A DNA stretch of 64,000 nucleotides from the NCBI GenBank assembly GCA_900766245.1, contig CAAFUR010000020.1, forward strand, positions 186,001 through 250,000. Direction: 5' to 3'. Position 1 is the first letter of the stretch. Each line of letters starts with the position of its first letter. The position numbers and the translations under genes are program-made. The DNA is from Veillonellaceae bacterium. Lineage in GTDB: Bacteria; Bacillota; Negativicutes; Veillonellales; Veillonellaceae. Positions 1 through 8,833 of this stretch are shown piece after piece. Under the pieces are notes generated by a model. It ran no database searches. It was not told where the DNA came from and worked only from the letters and a program-made list of their open reading frames with translations.

Positions 1-281
1 AAACGAAAGGTGTTGCGGGTATGAGCACCACTTTTGGAGATACGGTAAGTAGTTTATTTGGTAGAAAAAATGCCATGGAAGGTGTAAAAGTACAAGTTTT
101 GGAAGATGGTTCATTACAAGTATCTCTACATATTGCCGTATTTTATGGATATCGTGTTCCAGATATTGCATTACGTTTACAAGAACGAGTCAAAACTGCT
201 CTTGTATCTATGGCCGATGCTACTGTAAACAGTGTTGATATTTATGTGCAAGATATTATTTTTGAAAGTACCATATCATAG
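1..281 (+). CDS. Asp23/Gls24 family envelope stress protein (5' end outside window)
   Basis: The reading frame is open to the left edge (from base 3), and the residues before the first ATG at 21 (TKGVAG, then MSTTFGDTV) match the internal part of Asp23/Gls24 proteins, so the gene starts outside the window and the ATG at 21 is probably internal. The visible part has the typical order: a GRKNAMEGVKVQV segment, alternating beta strands, an amphipathic helix (VPDIALRLQERVKTAL) and a final strand with VDIYVQDI. Family members are small alpha/beta proteins linked to the envelope or to alkaline stress; biochemical function is unknown. It is followed 9 bp later by a second Asp23-like gene and then nusB, an order common in Firmicutes. 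Confidence 0.85.
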   Translation, partial: TKGVAGMSTTFGDTVSSLFGRKNAMEGVKVQVLEDGSLQVSLHIAVFYGYRVPDIALRLQERVKTALVSMADATVNSVDIYVQDIIFESTIS

Positions 282-290
282 GGGATTTGT

Positions 291-671
291 ATGTCAGATC
301 ATTTAGAAATTGAAATTACAGATGCCGTTATTTTAGATGTCACTGCAAGAGTATTATCATCATTCGATGAAATTCACTCTATGAGTAAACGATTTTTTGA
401 TGGTGTTGTTGATGGTATCTCACAAAAATTAGGTCAAAAAAGTTGGCCTGGAATGAATGTAAAACATAAACGAGATGCCTTTGGAGATGCTTTCATAGAA
501 ATTAATTTATATCTTCGTTTATACTGTGGATCACATCCATTAGAAGTGGCACGACAAATACAACAACAAGTGCGGCAAGATTTACGAAATATGTTAGACT
601 TATATCGTGTTCGTGTAGATGTACACATTGACGGTCTAGAAAGAAGGGAACCTAATCATGAATCATCGTAG
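291..671 (+). CDS. Asp23/Gls24-like protein, second copy
   Basis: A 126-aa protein that looks like a divergent Asp23/Gls24 domain. The C-terminal half (INLYLRLYCGSHPLEVARQIQQQVRQDLRNML, in two parts, then VRVDVHIDGL) shows the strand-helix-strand pattern of the family, with a longer N-terminal helical part (about residues 15-45). The start at 291 has a GGGGAT-like ribosome binding site. Its 3' end overlaps the start of nusB by 14 bp, suggesting translational coupling. Function unknown; family assignment is by pattern. Confidence 0.65.
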   Translation: MSDHLEIEITDAVILDVTARVLSSFDEIHSMSKRFFDGVVDGISQKLGQKSWPGMNVKHKRDAFGDAFIEINLYLRLYCGSHPLEVARQIQQQVRQDLRNMLDLYRVRVDVHIDGLERREPNHESS

Positions 672-1056
672 GTTAGCAAGAGTGTTTGCATTTGAAACTA
701 TTTATGCAGATACATTTTCAGAAGAAATAGTTGAAGACGCAGTTTTAGATACGACTAACATGCAAGGAAAAGCCAATCAATTTGCAGAGCAATTAATTGC
801 AGGTGTACGTAATGAAAAAGAACAATTAGATGCAGCGTTACAAGAATTCTCTCCAAAACGTAAAATGGAGCGTTTTCCTAAAGTAGAACTTACTATTTTG
901 CGGATGGCAGCGTGGGAGCTATTACATCCACAAGAGGATACACCCGCTAAGATTGTCATCAATGAAGCTGTTCTATTAGCAAAAGAGTTTGGTGGAGAGA
1001 CTTCCTATAAGTACATTAATGCTATCCTTCATAATTTAGCTAAATCGAGACAATAA
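658..1056 (+). CDS. nusB: Transcription antitermination factor NusB
   Basis: A 132-aa all-helical NusB. It begins with the family's arginine-rich start (NHRRLARVFAFETIY) and ends with the conserved block EFGGETSYKYINAILHNLA. NusB binds boxA RNA with NusE (S10) and supports rRNA antitermination. The start overlaps the preceding Asp23-like gene by 14 bp and the next gene begins 1 bp after the stop, so it is an internal operon gene. Length fits the family. Confidence 0.95.
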   Translation: MNHRRLARVFAFETIYADTFSEEIVEDAVLDTTNMQGKANQFAEQLIAGVRNEKEQLDAALQEFSPKRKMERFPKVELTILRMAAWELLHPQEDTPAKIVINEAVLLAKEFGGETSYKYINAILHNLAKSRQ

Positions 1057-1057
1057 C

Positions 1058-2050
1058 ATGGCCTATTATTTAGGAATAGATACAAGCTGTTATACCACAT
1101 CTTGTGCACTTGTTGATGAGGAAGGTAGATTAGTACAGGAAGTTAGAAAACTGTTAGAAGTACCGCAAGGTAAGCGAGGATTACAACAGTCACAAATGGT
1201 CTTTCAACATACTCGTGCCTTAGGTGAACTGATTCAGTCTTTACATTTGGATCAGCCCATTGCAGCCATCGGTGTTAGTGGGTTTCCAAGGCGAGAAGAA
1301 GATTCTTATATGCCAGCATTCCTAGTAGGACTTAATACAGCAAAATCACTAGGACATTGCTTACAAGTCCCTGTCCACATTTTTTCACATCAAGAGAACC
1401 ATATATGGGCAGCCTTGCGTGAAATCGGTGAAATTCCAGAAGGACCTTTTTTAAGTTTACACCTTTCAGGGGGAACTACGGAATTTATTCTTTGTGAACG
1501 CATTCATAAAAGTGGTTTTAAAGTGCAAATAGTGGGAGGCTCTGATGATATAGCTGGAGGCCAGTTAGTGGACCGACTAGGTGTATTAATGGGATTACAA
1601 TTTCCAGCAGGTCCAAGTATGGAAACATTGGGACGACGTATTAAATACAACGTAGATTCTGTGCTTCCTGTATCAGTAAAAGAATCTACCATTAGTTTTG
1701 GAGGTCCATATAGCGCTGGTCAACGTTGGTGGCAATCATTACAGCATAAGCCTATCGATTGGACTAATAGAGAATCATTTAGCACAGAAAAAGACGCACA
1801 AATCTTGGCAGCCTCTGTGTTCCATTGTATTGGAAGTTCCCTAGAAAAAGCTTTATCTCATATTTTAACAGAGCATAACATTACAACATTAATTACTGCT
1901 GGTGGTGTTATGGCGAATACCTATTTACAGGATCGTTTAGTTCATTGGGGACATCATCATGATTTAGATGTATTATGTGTATCTTCTAAATATAGTGCAG
2001 ATAATGCCTCAGGTAATGCGTATGGGGCAAAGGTTGTTGAAGGAGAATAG
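1058..2050 (+). CDS. TsaD/Kae1-like (peptidase M22 family) paralogue
   Basis: A 330-aa protein of the ASKHA-fold Kae1/TsaD/Gcp superfamily. Visible motifs are the phosphate-1 loop GIDTSCYTTSCAL at the N-terminus, a metal-binding HQENH (about residues 111-115, equivalent to HMEGH in TsaD), LHLSGGTTEFIL, and the C-terminal AGGVMANTYLQ and YSADNASGNAYGA. True TsaD makes the t6A tRNA modification. This copy lies in the nusB-xseA interval, where Clostridia and Negativicutes often carry a divergent paralogue, so I do not call it tsaD. Its stop is one base before the xseA start, so the two are probably coupled. Confidence 0.8.
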   Translation: MAYYLGIDTSCYTTSCALVDEEGRLVQEVRKLLEVPQGKRGLQQSQMVFQHTRALGELIQSLHLDQPIAAIGVSGFPRREEDSYMPAFLVGLNTAKSLGHCLQVPVHIFSHQENHIWAALREIGEIPEGPFLSLHLSGGTTEFILCERIHKSGFKVQIVGGSDDIAGGQLVDRLGVLMGLQFPAGPSMETLGRRIKYNVDSVLPVSVKESTISFGGPYSAGQRWWQSLQHKPIDWTNRESFSTEKDAQILAASVFHCIGSSLEKALSHILTEHNITTLITAGGVMANTYLQDRLVHWGHHHDLDVLCVSSKYSADNASGNAYGAKVVEGE

Positions 2051-2051
2051 A

Positions 2052-3257
2052 ATGGATGCTTACTCCGTTGGAGAATTAAATAGAATTATAAAGCAAACCG
2101 TAGAGGGAGAATTTCTATTAAAAAATTGTATTGTTGAAGGCGTTATCTCTAATGTGAAACGTCACAGCACAGGACATTATTATTTTTCCCTCATCGATGA
2201 TACTGGGTCCATTGATATGGCTATGTGGCGTTCCAAAGTACAACAACGTGGCTTAGAAGGTGCCCTTGAAAATGGCTTGTTAGTGCAAGTACGAGGAAAT
2301 ATTAGCTTTTACGAAAAAACTGGTCGTTTAAGTTTTATATGTGAAGATATTCGTATTGGTGCCAAAAGTGACTATCAAATTGCCTATGAAAAGTTAAAAC
2401 AAGAGTTATATGCATTAGGATATTTTGACGAACGACATAAACAAGCTTTACCACCTGTACCGAGTTGTATTGGTGTTGTCACGTCTGCATCAGGAGCAGT
2501 GATTCACGATATTTTACATGTAGCATCCCATCGCAATCCATTGGTAACATTTAAAGTGTTTAATGTGCCTGTACAAGGACCTACAGCAGGCCCTGTTATT
2601 GCTCGTGGTGTAGCTATGGCAGATGCGGACCCAGATGTAGATTTGATCATTGTAGGTCGTGGTGGCGGTTCTATGGAAGACCTGTGGTGCTTTAATGATA
2701 GAGCCTTAATAGAATCTATATTCCAATGCACGACACCGGTTGTGTCTGCGGTTGGTCATGAAGTAGATTATACGTTATGTGATTTTGTAGCTGATGTAAG
2801 AGGGGCTACACCAAGTCATGCTGCTGAGTTATCTATTTATCCATTGGTGGATTTACAAGAAGAAGTACAGCAGAAGTTAGAATTTATTCATAACACAGTA
2901 CAGTATCGTATTCAAAAAGAAAAACAACAGTTATTTTCTATTACCAATCGTAAGATTACAGTACCTGCCATGAATTTGGTGCATCAACAGAAAAATATAT
3001 TACAACGCTTTGAACACCAATTACATAACGCCATACAAAAGAAATCCCAAGATGAATCACGTAAATTAGCTATATTAGCGACTCAATTGGATAATAAAAA
3101 TCCTTTAGCTAAAGTCATTAAGGGCTTTGCTAAAGTAGATCTTAATGGGGCTCCATTACAAACAATTGAAACTGTGAAAATCGGGGATACATTGGATATA
3201 CATATTCAAGATGGCTCTGTGAAAGCAACTGTACAGGAGGTAACACAACGTGGCTAA
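2052..3257 (+). CDS. xseA: Exodeoxyribonuclease VII large subunit
   Basis: A 401-aa XseA. The start is set at the ATG at 2052 (MDAYSVGELN), which aligns with the family N-terminus and follows an AGGAG site in the preceding gene; an upstream in-frame ATG at 1968 lies inside that gene and is rejected. There is an N-terminal OB-fold (about residues 1-100, with SLIDDTGSIDMAMW) and a catalytic domain with IIVGRGGGSMEDLW and AVGHEVDYTL, then a long coiled coil. The enzyme degrades single-stranded DNA to oligonucleotides together with XseB, encoded next with an 8-bp overlap. Confidence 0.95.
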   Translation: MDAYSVGELNRIIKQTVEGEFLLKNCIVEGVISNVKRHSTGHYYFSLIDDTGSIDMAMWRSKVQQRGLEGALENGLLVQVRGNISFYEKTGRLSFICEDIRIGAKSDYQIAYEKLKQELYALGYFDERHKQALPPVPSCIGVVTSASGAVIHDILHVASHRNPLVTFKVFNVPVQGPTAGPVIARGVAMADADPDVDLIIVGRGGGSMEDLWCFNDRALIESIFQCTTPVVSAVGHEVDYTLCDFVADVRGATPSHAAELSIYPLVDLQEEVQQKLEFIHNTVQYRIQKEKQQLFSITNRKITVPAMNLVHQQKNILQRFEHQLHNAIQKKSQDESRKLAILATQLDNKNPLAKVIKGFAKVDLNGAPLQTIETVKIGDTLDIHIQDGSVKATVQEVTQRG

Positions 3258-3459
3258 ATCCATAAAAAATTATGAAAAGAAATATACAGCCTTAGAAGAA
3301 GTAGTTAAAAAATTAGATGACGAAAGCTTATCTATGCATGAATTGTTAAAAACCTACAAAGAAGGATTAACATTAGTCAAAGAATGTTCTGATTTATTGC
3401 AGCTTGTAGAAGAAGAAGTTGAACAAATTATTGAAACTGTACAAGTAGATACGAATTAG
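3250..3459 (+). CDS. xseB: Exodeoxyribonuclease VII small subunit
   Basis: A 69-aa XseB starting with GTG at 3250, inside the last codons of xseA. It has the short two-helix pattern of the family (YEKKYTALEEVVKKLDDESLSMHELLKTYKEGL, in two parts). XseB subunits coat the XseA coiled coil to form exonuclease VII. The overlap suggests coupled translation that keeps small and large subunits in proportion. Confidence 0.92.
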   Translation: MAKSIKNYEKKYTALEEVVKKLDDESLSMHELLKTYKEGLTLVKECSDLLQLVEEEVEQIIETVQVDTN

Positions 3460-3541
3460 GAGACAAAGTACGTTTTTTTAGGTATAATAGAGTTAGAATA
3501 TTTATACAAAAATCATTATCTTTCAAAGAATTGAGGATATT

Positions 3542-4420
3542 ATGTTAAAAGAGTACTTGCAACAAAGTAAAGCAGACATTGAAAGTTATCTTTCTTCTGT
3601 CTTAGAATCACCGAATACGGAATATGCTAAGCTATATGAAAGTATGAAATACAGTTTATTGATGGGCGGTAAAAGAATTCGGCCTATTATTACAAAAGCT
3701 GTCATTGAATCTTTGGGCGGATCTTGGGATGCTTATAAAGATGTAGTATGTGCCATAGAATTAATTCATACCTATTCTTTAATTCATGATGATTTGCCAG
3801 CTATGGATAATGATGATTATCGTCGGGGAAAGCTAACCAATCATCGTGTATATGGTGATGGTACGGCTATTTTAGCCGGAGATGGATTATTAACCTATGC
3901 CTTTGAATTAGTGAGTAAGCACACAGAGTTATCCGCAGAACAAGTGGTGCAGATTATCCATGTCTTAGCAAAAGGTGCAGGACCTAGTGGAATGGTGGGT
4001 GGTCAAGCCTTTGACCTACAATCAGAAGGGAAATTCTTACCATTAGAAGAATTAGTGGTTCTTCACAAAGGTAAAACAGGGGCATTATTTAGTGCAGCTG
4101 TTGAAATTGGTCTGATTATTATGGATGCTCCTACAGCCGTAAGAGAAGCATACCTACGTTATGCAGATCATTTGGGTTTATTGTTCCAAATTACTGATGA
4201 TATCTTAGATGTAGTAGGTACACAAGAAGAATTAGGGAAAACTCCTGGTAGTGATGAACGTCAGCATAAAGCAACATATGTATCTATTTTAGGCTTAGAT
4301 ACAGCTAAAGAACGTGCTCAAGAAGTGGCAAATCTAGCATTAACAGCATTGCACGATTCTAACCAAACATCACCTGTACTTGAAGGGCTAGTCCAATATT
4401 TGATGGACCGCACACAGTAG
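3542..4420 (+). CDS. ispA: Polyprenyl (farnesyl/geranyl) diphosphate synthase
   Basis: A 292-aa trans-isoprenyl diphosphate synthase. The first aspartate-rich motif DDLPAMDNDD is at about residue 83 and the second, DDILD, at about residue 219; GGKRIRP (about 42-48) is the IPP-binding segment. It condenses IPP with DMAPP/GPP in the cytoplasm to supply farnesyl diphosphate for undecaprenyl phosphate and quinones. dxr, ispG and uppS of the same pathway lie elsewhere in this window. An 82-bp gap before it contains TATAAT (3482-3487), a possible internal promoter with no clear -35. The exact chain length made cannot be read from sequence. Confidence 0.92.
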   Translation: MLKEYLQQSKADIESYLSSVLESPNTEYAKLYESMKYSLLMGGKRIRPIITKAVIESLGGSWDAYKDVVCAIELIHTYSLIHDDLPAMDNDDYRRGKLTNHRVYGDGTAILAGDGLLTYAFELVSKHTELSAEQVVQIIHVLAKGAGPSGMVGGQAFDLQSEGKFLPLEELVVLHKGKTGALFSAAVEIGLIIMDAPTAVREAYLRYADHLGLLFQITDDILDVVGTQEELGKTPGSDERQHKATYVSILGLDTAKERAQEVANLALTALHDSNQTSPVLEGLVQYLMDRTQ

Positions 4421-4429
4421 GAGACATGT

Positions 4430-5233
4430 ATGAGTCAAAAAGAACGTCTTGATATATTACTTGTGCAACGTGGTTTATTTGAAAGTAGAGAAAAGGCTAA
4501 GGCCGCTATTATGGCGGGACTTATCTTTTCTGGTACACAGCGATTGGATAAAGCTGGCACTAAAGTATCAGTAGATACACATTTGGAAGTAAAAGGCAAT
4601 ACCTTACCATATGTAAGCCGTGGAGGCTTAAAGTTGGAGAAAGCCATCGAGTTATATCCCATCGATCTAACGAATGCGGTTATGGTAGATATTGGTGCTT
4701 CCACAGGCGGGTTTACAGACTGTGCCTTACAACATGGGGCAGCCAAAGTATTTGCCATTGATGTAGGATATAATCAATTAGCCTGGAAGTTGCGACAAGA
4801 TCCTAGAGTCATTAATATGGAAAAACAAAATATTCGCACCGTTACACCCGTACAATTAGGGGAACTTAGCGATTTTATTTCCATTGATGTGGCTTTTATC
4901 TCCTTAGATAAGGTGCTTCCAGTAGCGACGACCTTATTGAAAGATACTGGTTCTTTAGTAGCTTTAATTAAGCCTCAGTTTGAGGCTGGTAAAGAACTAG
5001 TCGGTAAAGGTGGTATAGTACGTGAAAAATCCACTCATAGATTGGTGTTAGAGCGTATCTTGCACATCGCTAATGATTGTGGCTTATATTTACATGGACT
5101 AACCTATTCTCCCATTAAAGGAATGGAAGGAAATATTGAATTTTTAGGATATTTTACAAAACAAGAAGAGGGTTCCTTAGACATTACTGAAGAGCTAATT
5201 ACAGCCACAGTAGAGGAGGCTCATCAATTATAG
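4430..5233 (+). CDS. tlyA: TlyA family rRNA 2'-O-methyltransferase
   Basis: A 267-aa TlyA/hemolysin-A family protein. An N-terminal S4 RNA-binding domain (about residues 5-65; RLDILLVQRGLFESREKAKAAI) is followed by an FtsJ-like SAM methyltransferase with VDIGASTGGFTDC (about 87-99). Family members methylate ribose in 16S/23S rRNA. It sits between ispA and nadK in the usual Firmicutes order, with spacings under 10 bp. The 'hemolysin' name of some homologues is historical and not supported by anything here. Confidence 0.92.
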   Translation: MSQKERLDILLVQRGLFESREKAKAAIMAGLIFSGTQRLDKAGTKVSVDTHLEVKGNTLPYVSRGGLKLEKAIELYPIDLTNAVMVDIGASTGGFTDCALQHGAAKVFAIDVGYNQLAWKLRQDPRVINMEKQNIRTVTPVQLGELSDFISIDVAFISLDKVLPVATTLLKDTGSLVALIKPQFEAGKELVGKGGIVREKSTHRLVLERILHIANDCGLYLHGLTYSPIKGMEGNIEFLGYFTKQEEGSLDITEELITATVEEAHQL

Positions 5234-5241
5234 GAGGATCT

Positions 5242-6120
5242 ATGAGAATCGGTTTCTTTCCTAATATGAAAAAAGAGAATATTCGAGATATTTTATCGCA
5301 AGCAATTACCTATTGCCAAACATATGGTATAGAAGTCTATATGCCTAAAGAGTTAGAGCATCATGATGTATGTGCCTTAGGAATAGAGAAATCTCACTTA
5401 TTACCACGACCAGAAGTATTTGAACATTTGGATATGGCATTTAGCTTTGGTGGTGATGGTACGATTATTCAATTAGCACGTCAAATATATCCATATAATG
5501 TACCAATTTGTGGTATAAATTTAGGAGAATTAGGTTTCTTGAATCAAATCGAACTTGAAAATTTAGAGATGGCTATTGAAAGAATTAGTAAAGGCGATTA
5601 TTATGTAGAAGATCGTATTCATTTAGTAGGAACTTTGCACACTCCTGAAGGAGAACGTGTGCTACGTCCTGCTATTAATGATATTGTGGTCTCCCGTTCA
5701 GAACCAGGTAAAATGGCGCGCATCAACTTGTCGATTAATGGTGGACATACGCAAATGTATCCTGCTGATGGGTTAATTGTAGCGTGTTCTACAGGCTCTA
5801 CAGGGTATAACTTATCTGCTGGAGGTCCTATTATGGCGCCAGATAATCGGTCTCTTATCGTAACACCCATAGCTCCTCACTTATTACAAGGCGTATCTTT
5901 GGTGCTAAAAGAAAGTGCAAAGATTGATATTACTATGCCAGAGCGACAAAAAAACTTGCATATATCTGTGGATGGTACTTTTGATTATGAGTTTAGTAAT
6001 ACTGATTCCCTACATATTGAAGCGCATCCACAATATTGTAAATATGTGCGATTTAAAGATCAAAAATTCTTCGCTACCTTGTTTAAAAAGTTGACCGCAC
6101 GATCTAAGGAGGTCCTATGA
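5242..6120 (+). CDS. nadK: NAD kinase
   Basis: A 292-aa NAD kinase. It has the FGGDGTIIQLAR motif (about residues 70-81), the NLGELGFL segment, and the CSTGSTGYNLSAGGPI block that binds NAD. It phosphorylates NAD to NADP in the cytoplasm. An AGGAGG site precedes the ATG. The last codon overlaps the start of the following methyltransferase gene (ATGA). Confidence 0.95.
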   Translation: MRIGFFPNMKKENIRDILSQAITYCQTYGIEVYMPKELEHHDVCALGIEKSHLLPRPEVFEHLDMAFSFGGDGTIIQLARQIYPYNVPICGINLGELGFLNQIELENLEMAIERISKGDYYVEDRIHLVGTLHTPEGERVLRPAINDIVVSRSEPGKMARINLSINGGHTQMYPADGLIVACSTGSTGYNLSAGGPIMAPDNRSLIVTPIAPHLLQGVSLVLKESAKIDITMPERQKNLHISVDGTFDYEFSNTDSLHIEAHPQYCKYVRFKDQKFFATLFKKLTARSKEVL

Positions 6121-6692
6121 TTCCTCTACACCATAGTGTAGAATTTCAGCATCACTTATGGTTGGATGCCTTAGTAACAGCTAGAACTATTGTAGATATT
6201 ACTTGTGGCAATGGACATGACACGGTATATTTATTGTCACATTGTCATGAAAGTAGTCATATATATGCTATTGATATACAAGAAGTAGCCATAACAAGGA
6301 CGAAAGAAAAGATTGTAAAAGAACTTCCACAGGCTATGAAGCAAGTGGATTTCATATTGGGTTCACATGATAGTGTACTGGAAACACTTCCTGTATCTTC
6401 TATTGATTTAATGGTAGGTAATTTAGGGTATTTACCGAATACAGACCATGAAGTTATGACCCACTCTACATCAACGATTGCAGCTTTAACAAAGGGTTTA
6501 GCAAAACTTTCAGTACATGGCTTATGTACAATCGTAGCGTATCCTGGAACAGAATCTGGTCACAAAGAAACAGAAGAGTTAGAAGAATATATAACTTCTA
6601 TTAATCAAAAAGAGTTTCACTGCAGTACGTGGCGACCATTAAATCAAGCGAATCACCCGCCTATTTTATATATTATTCGTCGGAGGAAATAA
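6117..6692 (+). CDS. mnmM: MnmM/YtqB-type tRNA (mnm5s2U34) methyltransferase
   Basis: A 191-aa class I SAM methyltransferase of the YtqB/MnmM family (Pfam rRNA_methylase). Motif I reads VDITCGNGHDT (about residues 27-37), and the family signature NLGYLPNTDHEVMTHSTST follows at about 100. MnmM completes mnm5 on the wobble uridine of certain tRNAs. The start overlaps nadK by 4 bp and the stop overlaps argR (TAATG). Family placement is confident; substrate is taken from the B. subtilis enzyme. Confidence 0.82.
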   Translation: MIPLHHSVEFQHHLWLDALVTARTIVDITCGNGHDTVYLLSHCHESSHIYAIDIQEVAITRTKEKIVKELPQAMKQVDFILGSHDSVLETLPVSSIDLMVGNLGYLPNTDHEVMTHSTSTIAALTKGLAKLSVHGLCTIVAYPGTESGHKETEELEEYITSINQKEFHCSTWRPLNQANHPPILYIIRRRK

Positions 6693-7147
6693 TGAAACGT
6701 TTTCGTTATAATAAAATAAAAGAAATTATTCAAACTAAGGCTATTGAAACTCAAGAAGAGTTAGCACAAGCCTTGGTAGAAGAAGGGATTACTGTTACAC
6801 AAGCAACAGTATCACGAGATATTAAGGAGTTGATGTTAATAAAAGTTCCTACTGGGGATGGACGCTATCGATATGCCTTATCTCCAGAAGAAAATATTAT
6901 GTTATCTAGAACACGCATCAACCGCTTGTTCCAAGATTCTATTTTGCGTATTGACCACGTCTTGAATCAAGTTGTGTTACATACATTACCAGGTTCCGCA
7001 CAATCAGTAGCCTTTGCGATTGACCATGCAAAATGGCATGAAGTGATAGGCACAATTGCTGGAGATGATACAATTTTATTAATATGTAATTCTGTAGAAA
7101 GTGTAGAATTGGTATTGGACCGTATTCAAGACTTAATGAGGGATTAA
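6692..7147 (+). CDS. argR: Arginine repressor ArgR/AhrC
   Basis: A 151-aa ArgR starting at the ATG at 6692, preceded by GGAGG and overlapping the stop of mnmM; a longer in-frame start at 6629 lies in mnmM and is rejected. The N-terminal winged helix (RYNKIKEIIQTK ... VTQATVSRDIKEL) binds ARG boxes. The C-terminal hexamerisation and arginine-binding domain includes VLHTLPGSAQSVAFAID and the aspartate pair AGDDTILL. In many Firmicutes argR sits immediately before recN, as here. Confidence 0.93.
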   Translation: MKRFRYNKIKEIIQTKAIETQEELAQALVEEGITVTQATVSRDIKELMLIKVPTGDGRYRYALSPEENIMLSRTRINRLFQDSILRIDHVLNQVVLHTLPGSAQSVAFAIDHAKWHEVIGTIAGDDTILLICNSVESVELVLDRIQDLMRD

Positions 7148-7148
7148 T

Positions 7149-8825
7149 ATGCTAGTACGCATGGGGATTAAAAATTTTGCCCTCATCGAACATATGCAGC
7201 TAGAGTTTGCCAAGGGCATCACAATATTTACTGGGGAAACAGGTTCTGGTAAATCTATATTGATGGATGCGTTTTCCATTCTATTAGGAGAAAGAGCTAG
7301 TAGTGAATTTATTCGCCATGAGAAGGACTCTTTTCTGATTGAAGGCGTATTTGATATTGCAGGGGATACAGCATTACAAGAACTATTAGTCAACAAAAAT
7401 ATTTTAGTAGAAGAAGATACTTTAATTTTATCTAGAACTTTTAATCGAAATGGTAAATCACAAATTTTAGCGAATGACCAAGTAATACCATTGAAGGCAT
7501 TGCGTGAAATTGGCACCTATTTGGCAGATATTCATGGTCAATATAGTAACCAACAGCTTCTATTACCGGATACACATCATATCTATTTAGATACGTATAA
7601 TGATGATGCCACGAAGGCTTATGAAAATTACGTAGTAGCCTATACTGACTATGCCAGTGCAAAACGACAATTAGAAACACTGCGTGAAGAGTCGGCACAA
7701 AGGATTCGAGAATTAGATATGTTGCGCTTTCAGATTGATGAAATTGAAGAAGCCCAATTGCAGCCAAATGAAGATACAGCGGTATCAGAAGAATTAGAGC
7801 GATTAGATAATTTTGAGCATCTTCAATCAACAATTGCTAATTGTTATGATGGTATCTATGGGGGCAGAACACCCCTTATTGATGGCTTGAATAGTGTTAC
7901 TAATGAAGTGACGGATCTTGTAAAATATGATAAAGATATGGAAGAAGTAGCTGAGTTATTGCGATCTGCCTATTATCAATTAGAAGAAGCTGGACAAGCT
8001 TTAGATAGATATCGTGATTCCATTAACTATGACGAAGAGCGCTATTTTTACTTACAAGAAAGAGATACACTTATTTACAATTTAAAGCGTAAATATGGAG
8101 ATACCATTGAAAGTATTTTAGCCTTTGAAGAAACAGCGCAAACTCGACTGGAGCTACTAGAATCTCATGAAAGTGAAGAATCACAGCTAGTAGAGCGTGT
8201 GGAAATACTAAAAACACAAGCATTACAAGCCTTACAGACTCTTACACAGATTCGTCATACTCATCATAAAGAGATAACCGATGCCTTACAGAAAAATTTA
8301 ATTCAATTAGGTATGCCCAAAGCAAAGCTAGAATTTGTAATAGAAGGTACTGAAAGCTTATCTCCATTAGGTGCTAGCCGCATAGAACTATTATTTTCTG
8401 CCAATGCAGGGGAGGCTTTATTACCACTACATAAAGTTGCCTCTGGCGGTGAGTTAGCACGTATTGCGTTAGCTTTTAAAACGGTATTTAACAGAGCAAC
8501 GCATAAAACCTTAGTGTTTGATGAAATTGATGTAGGCATTAGTGGTGATATAGCTTTACAAGTAGCGAAACAAATTCTTCAATTAAGTTCTGATAATCAG
8601 GTCTTCTGTATTACACATCTACCTCAAACAGCTAGTGTGGCAAAACAACACTATCATTTGCATAAGGTAGAAGAAGAAGGCCGAACAATTTCTAAAGTAA
8701 CCATTCTTTCAGAAGACGAACATATAATACAGATTGCCCGTATGATGTCTGGACAATCTTTCTCAGATACAGCTATAGAAACAGCAAAAGAAATGATTCA
8801 ATATTTTCAACAGGAATCATTCTAG
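7149..8825 (+). CDS. recN: DNA repair protein RecN
   Basis: A 558-aa SMC-like ATPase. Walker A is GETGSGKSIL (about residues 29-38); the ABC signature VASGGELARIALA and Walker B TLVFDEIDVGISG are near the C-terminus, and the middle is coiled coil. RecN gathers DNA ends during double-strand break repair. It begins 1 bp after argR. No SOS box is visible because the gene is inside the operon. Confidence 0.95.
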   Translation: MLVRMGIKNFALIEHMQLEFAKGITIFTGETGSGKSILMDAFSILLGERASSEFIRHEKDSFLIEGVFDIAGDTALQELLVNKNILVEEDTLILSRTFNRNGKSQILANDQVIPLKALREIGTYLADIHGQYSNQQLLLPDTHHIYLDTYNDDATKAYENYVVAYTDYASAKRQLETLREESAQRIRELDMLRFQIDEIEEAQLQPNEDTAVSEELERLDNFEHLQSTIANCYDGIYGGRTPLIDGLNSVTNEVTDLVKYDKDMEEVAELLRSAYYQLEEAGQALDRYRDSINYDEERYFYLQERDTLIYNLKRKYGDTIESILAFEETAQTRLELLESHESEESQLVERVEILKTQALQALQTLTQIRHTHHKEITDALQKNLIQLGMPKAKLEFVIEGTESLSPLGASRIELLFSANAGEALLPLHKVASGGELARIALAFKTVFNRATHKTLVFDEIDVGISGDIALQVAKQILQLSSDNQVFCITHLPQTASVAKQHYHLHKVEEEGRTISKVTILSEDEHIIQIARMMSGQSFSDTAIETAKEMIQYFQQESF

Positions 8826-8833
8826 GAGGAACA

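Noticed and set aside
1968..2051. Longer xseA start inside the preceding gene
   Set aside because: The 28 extra residues are not XseA-like and lie within the TsaD-like gene; the ATG at 2052 aligns with the family and has an AGGAG site.
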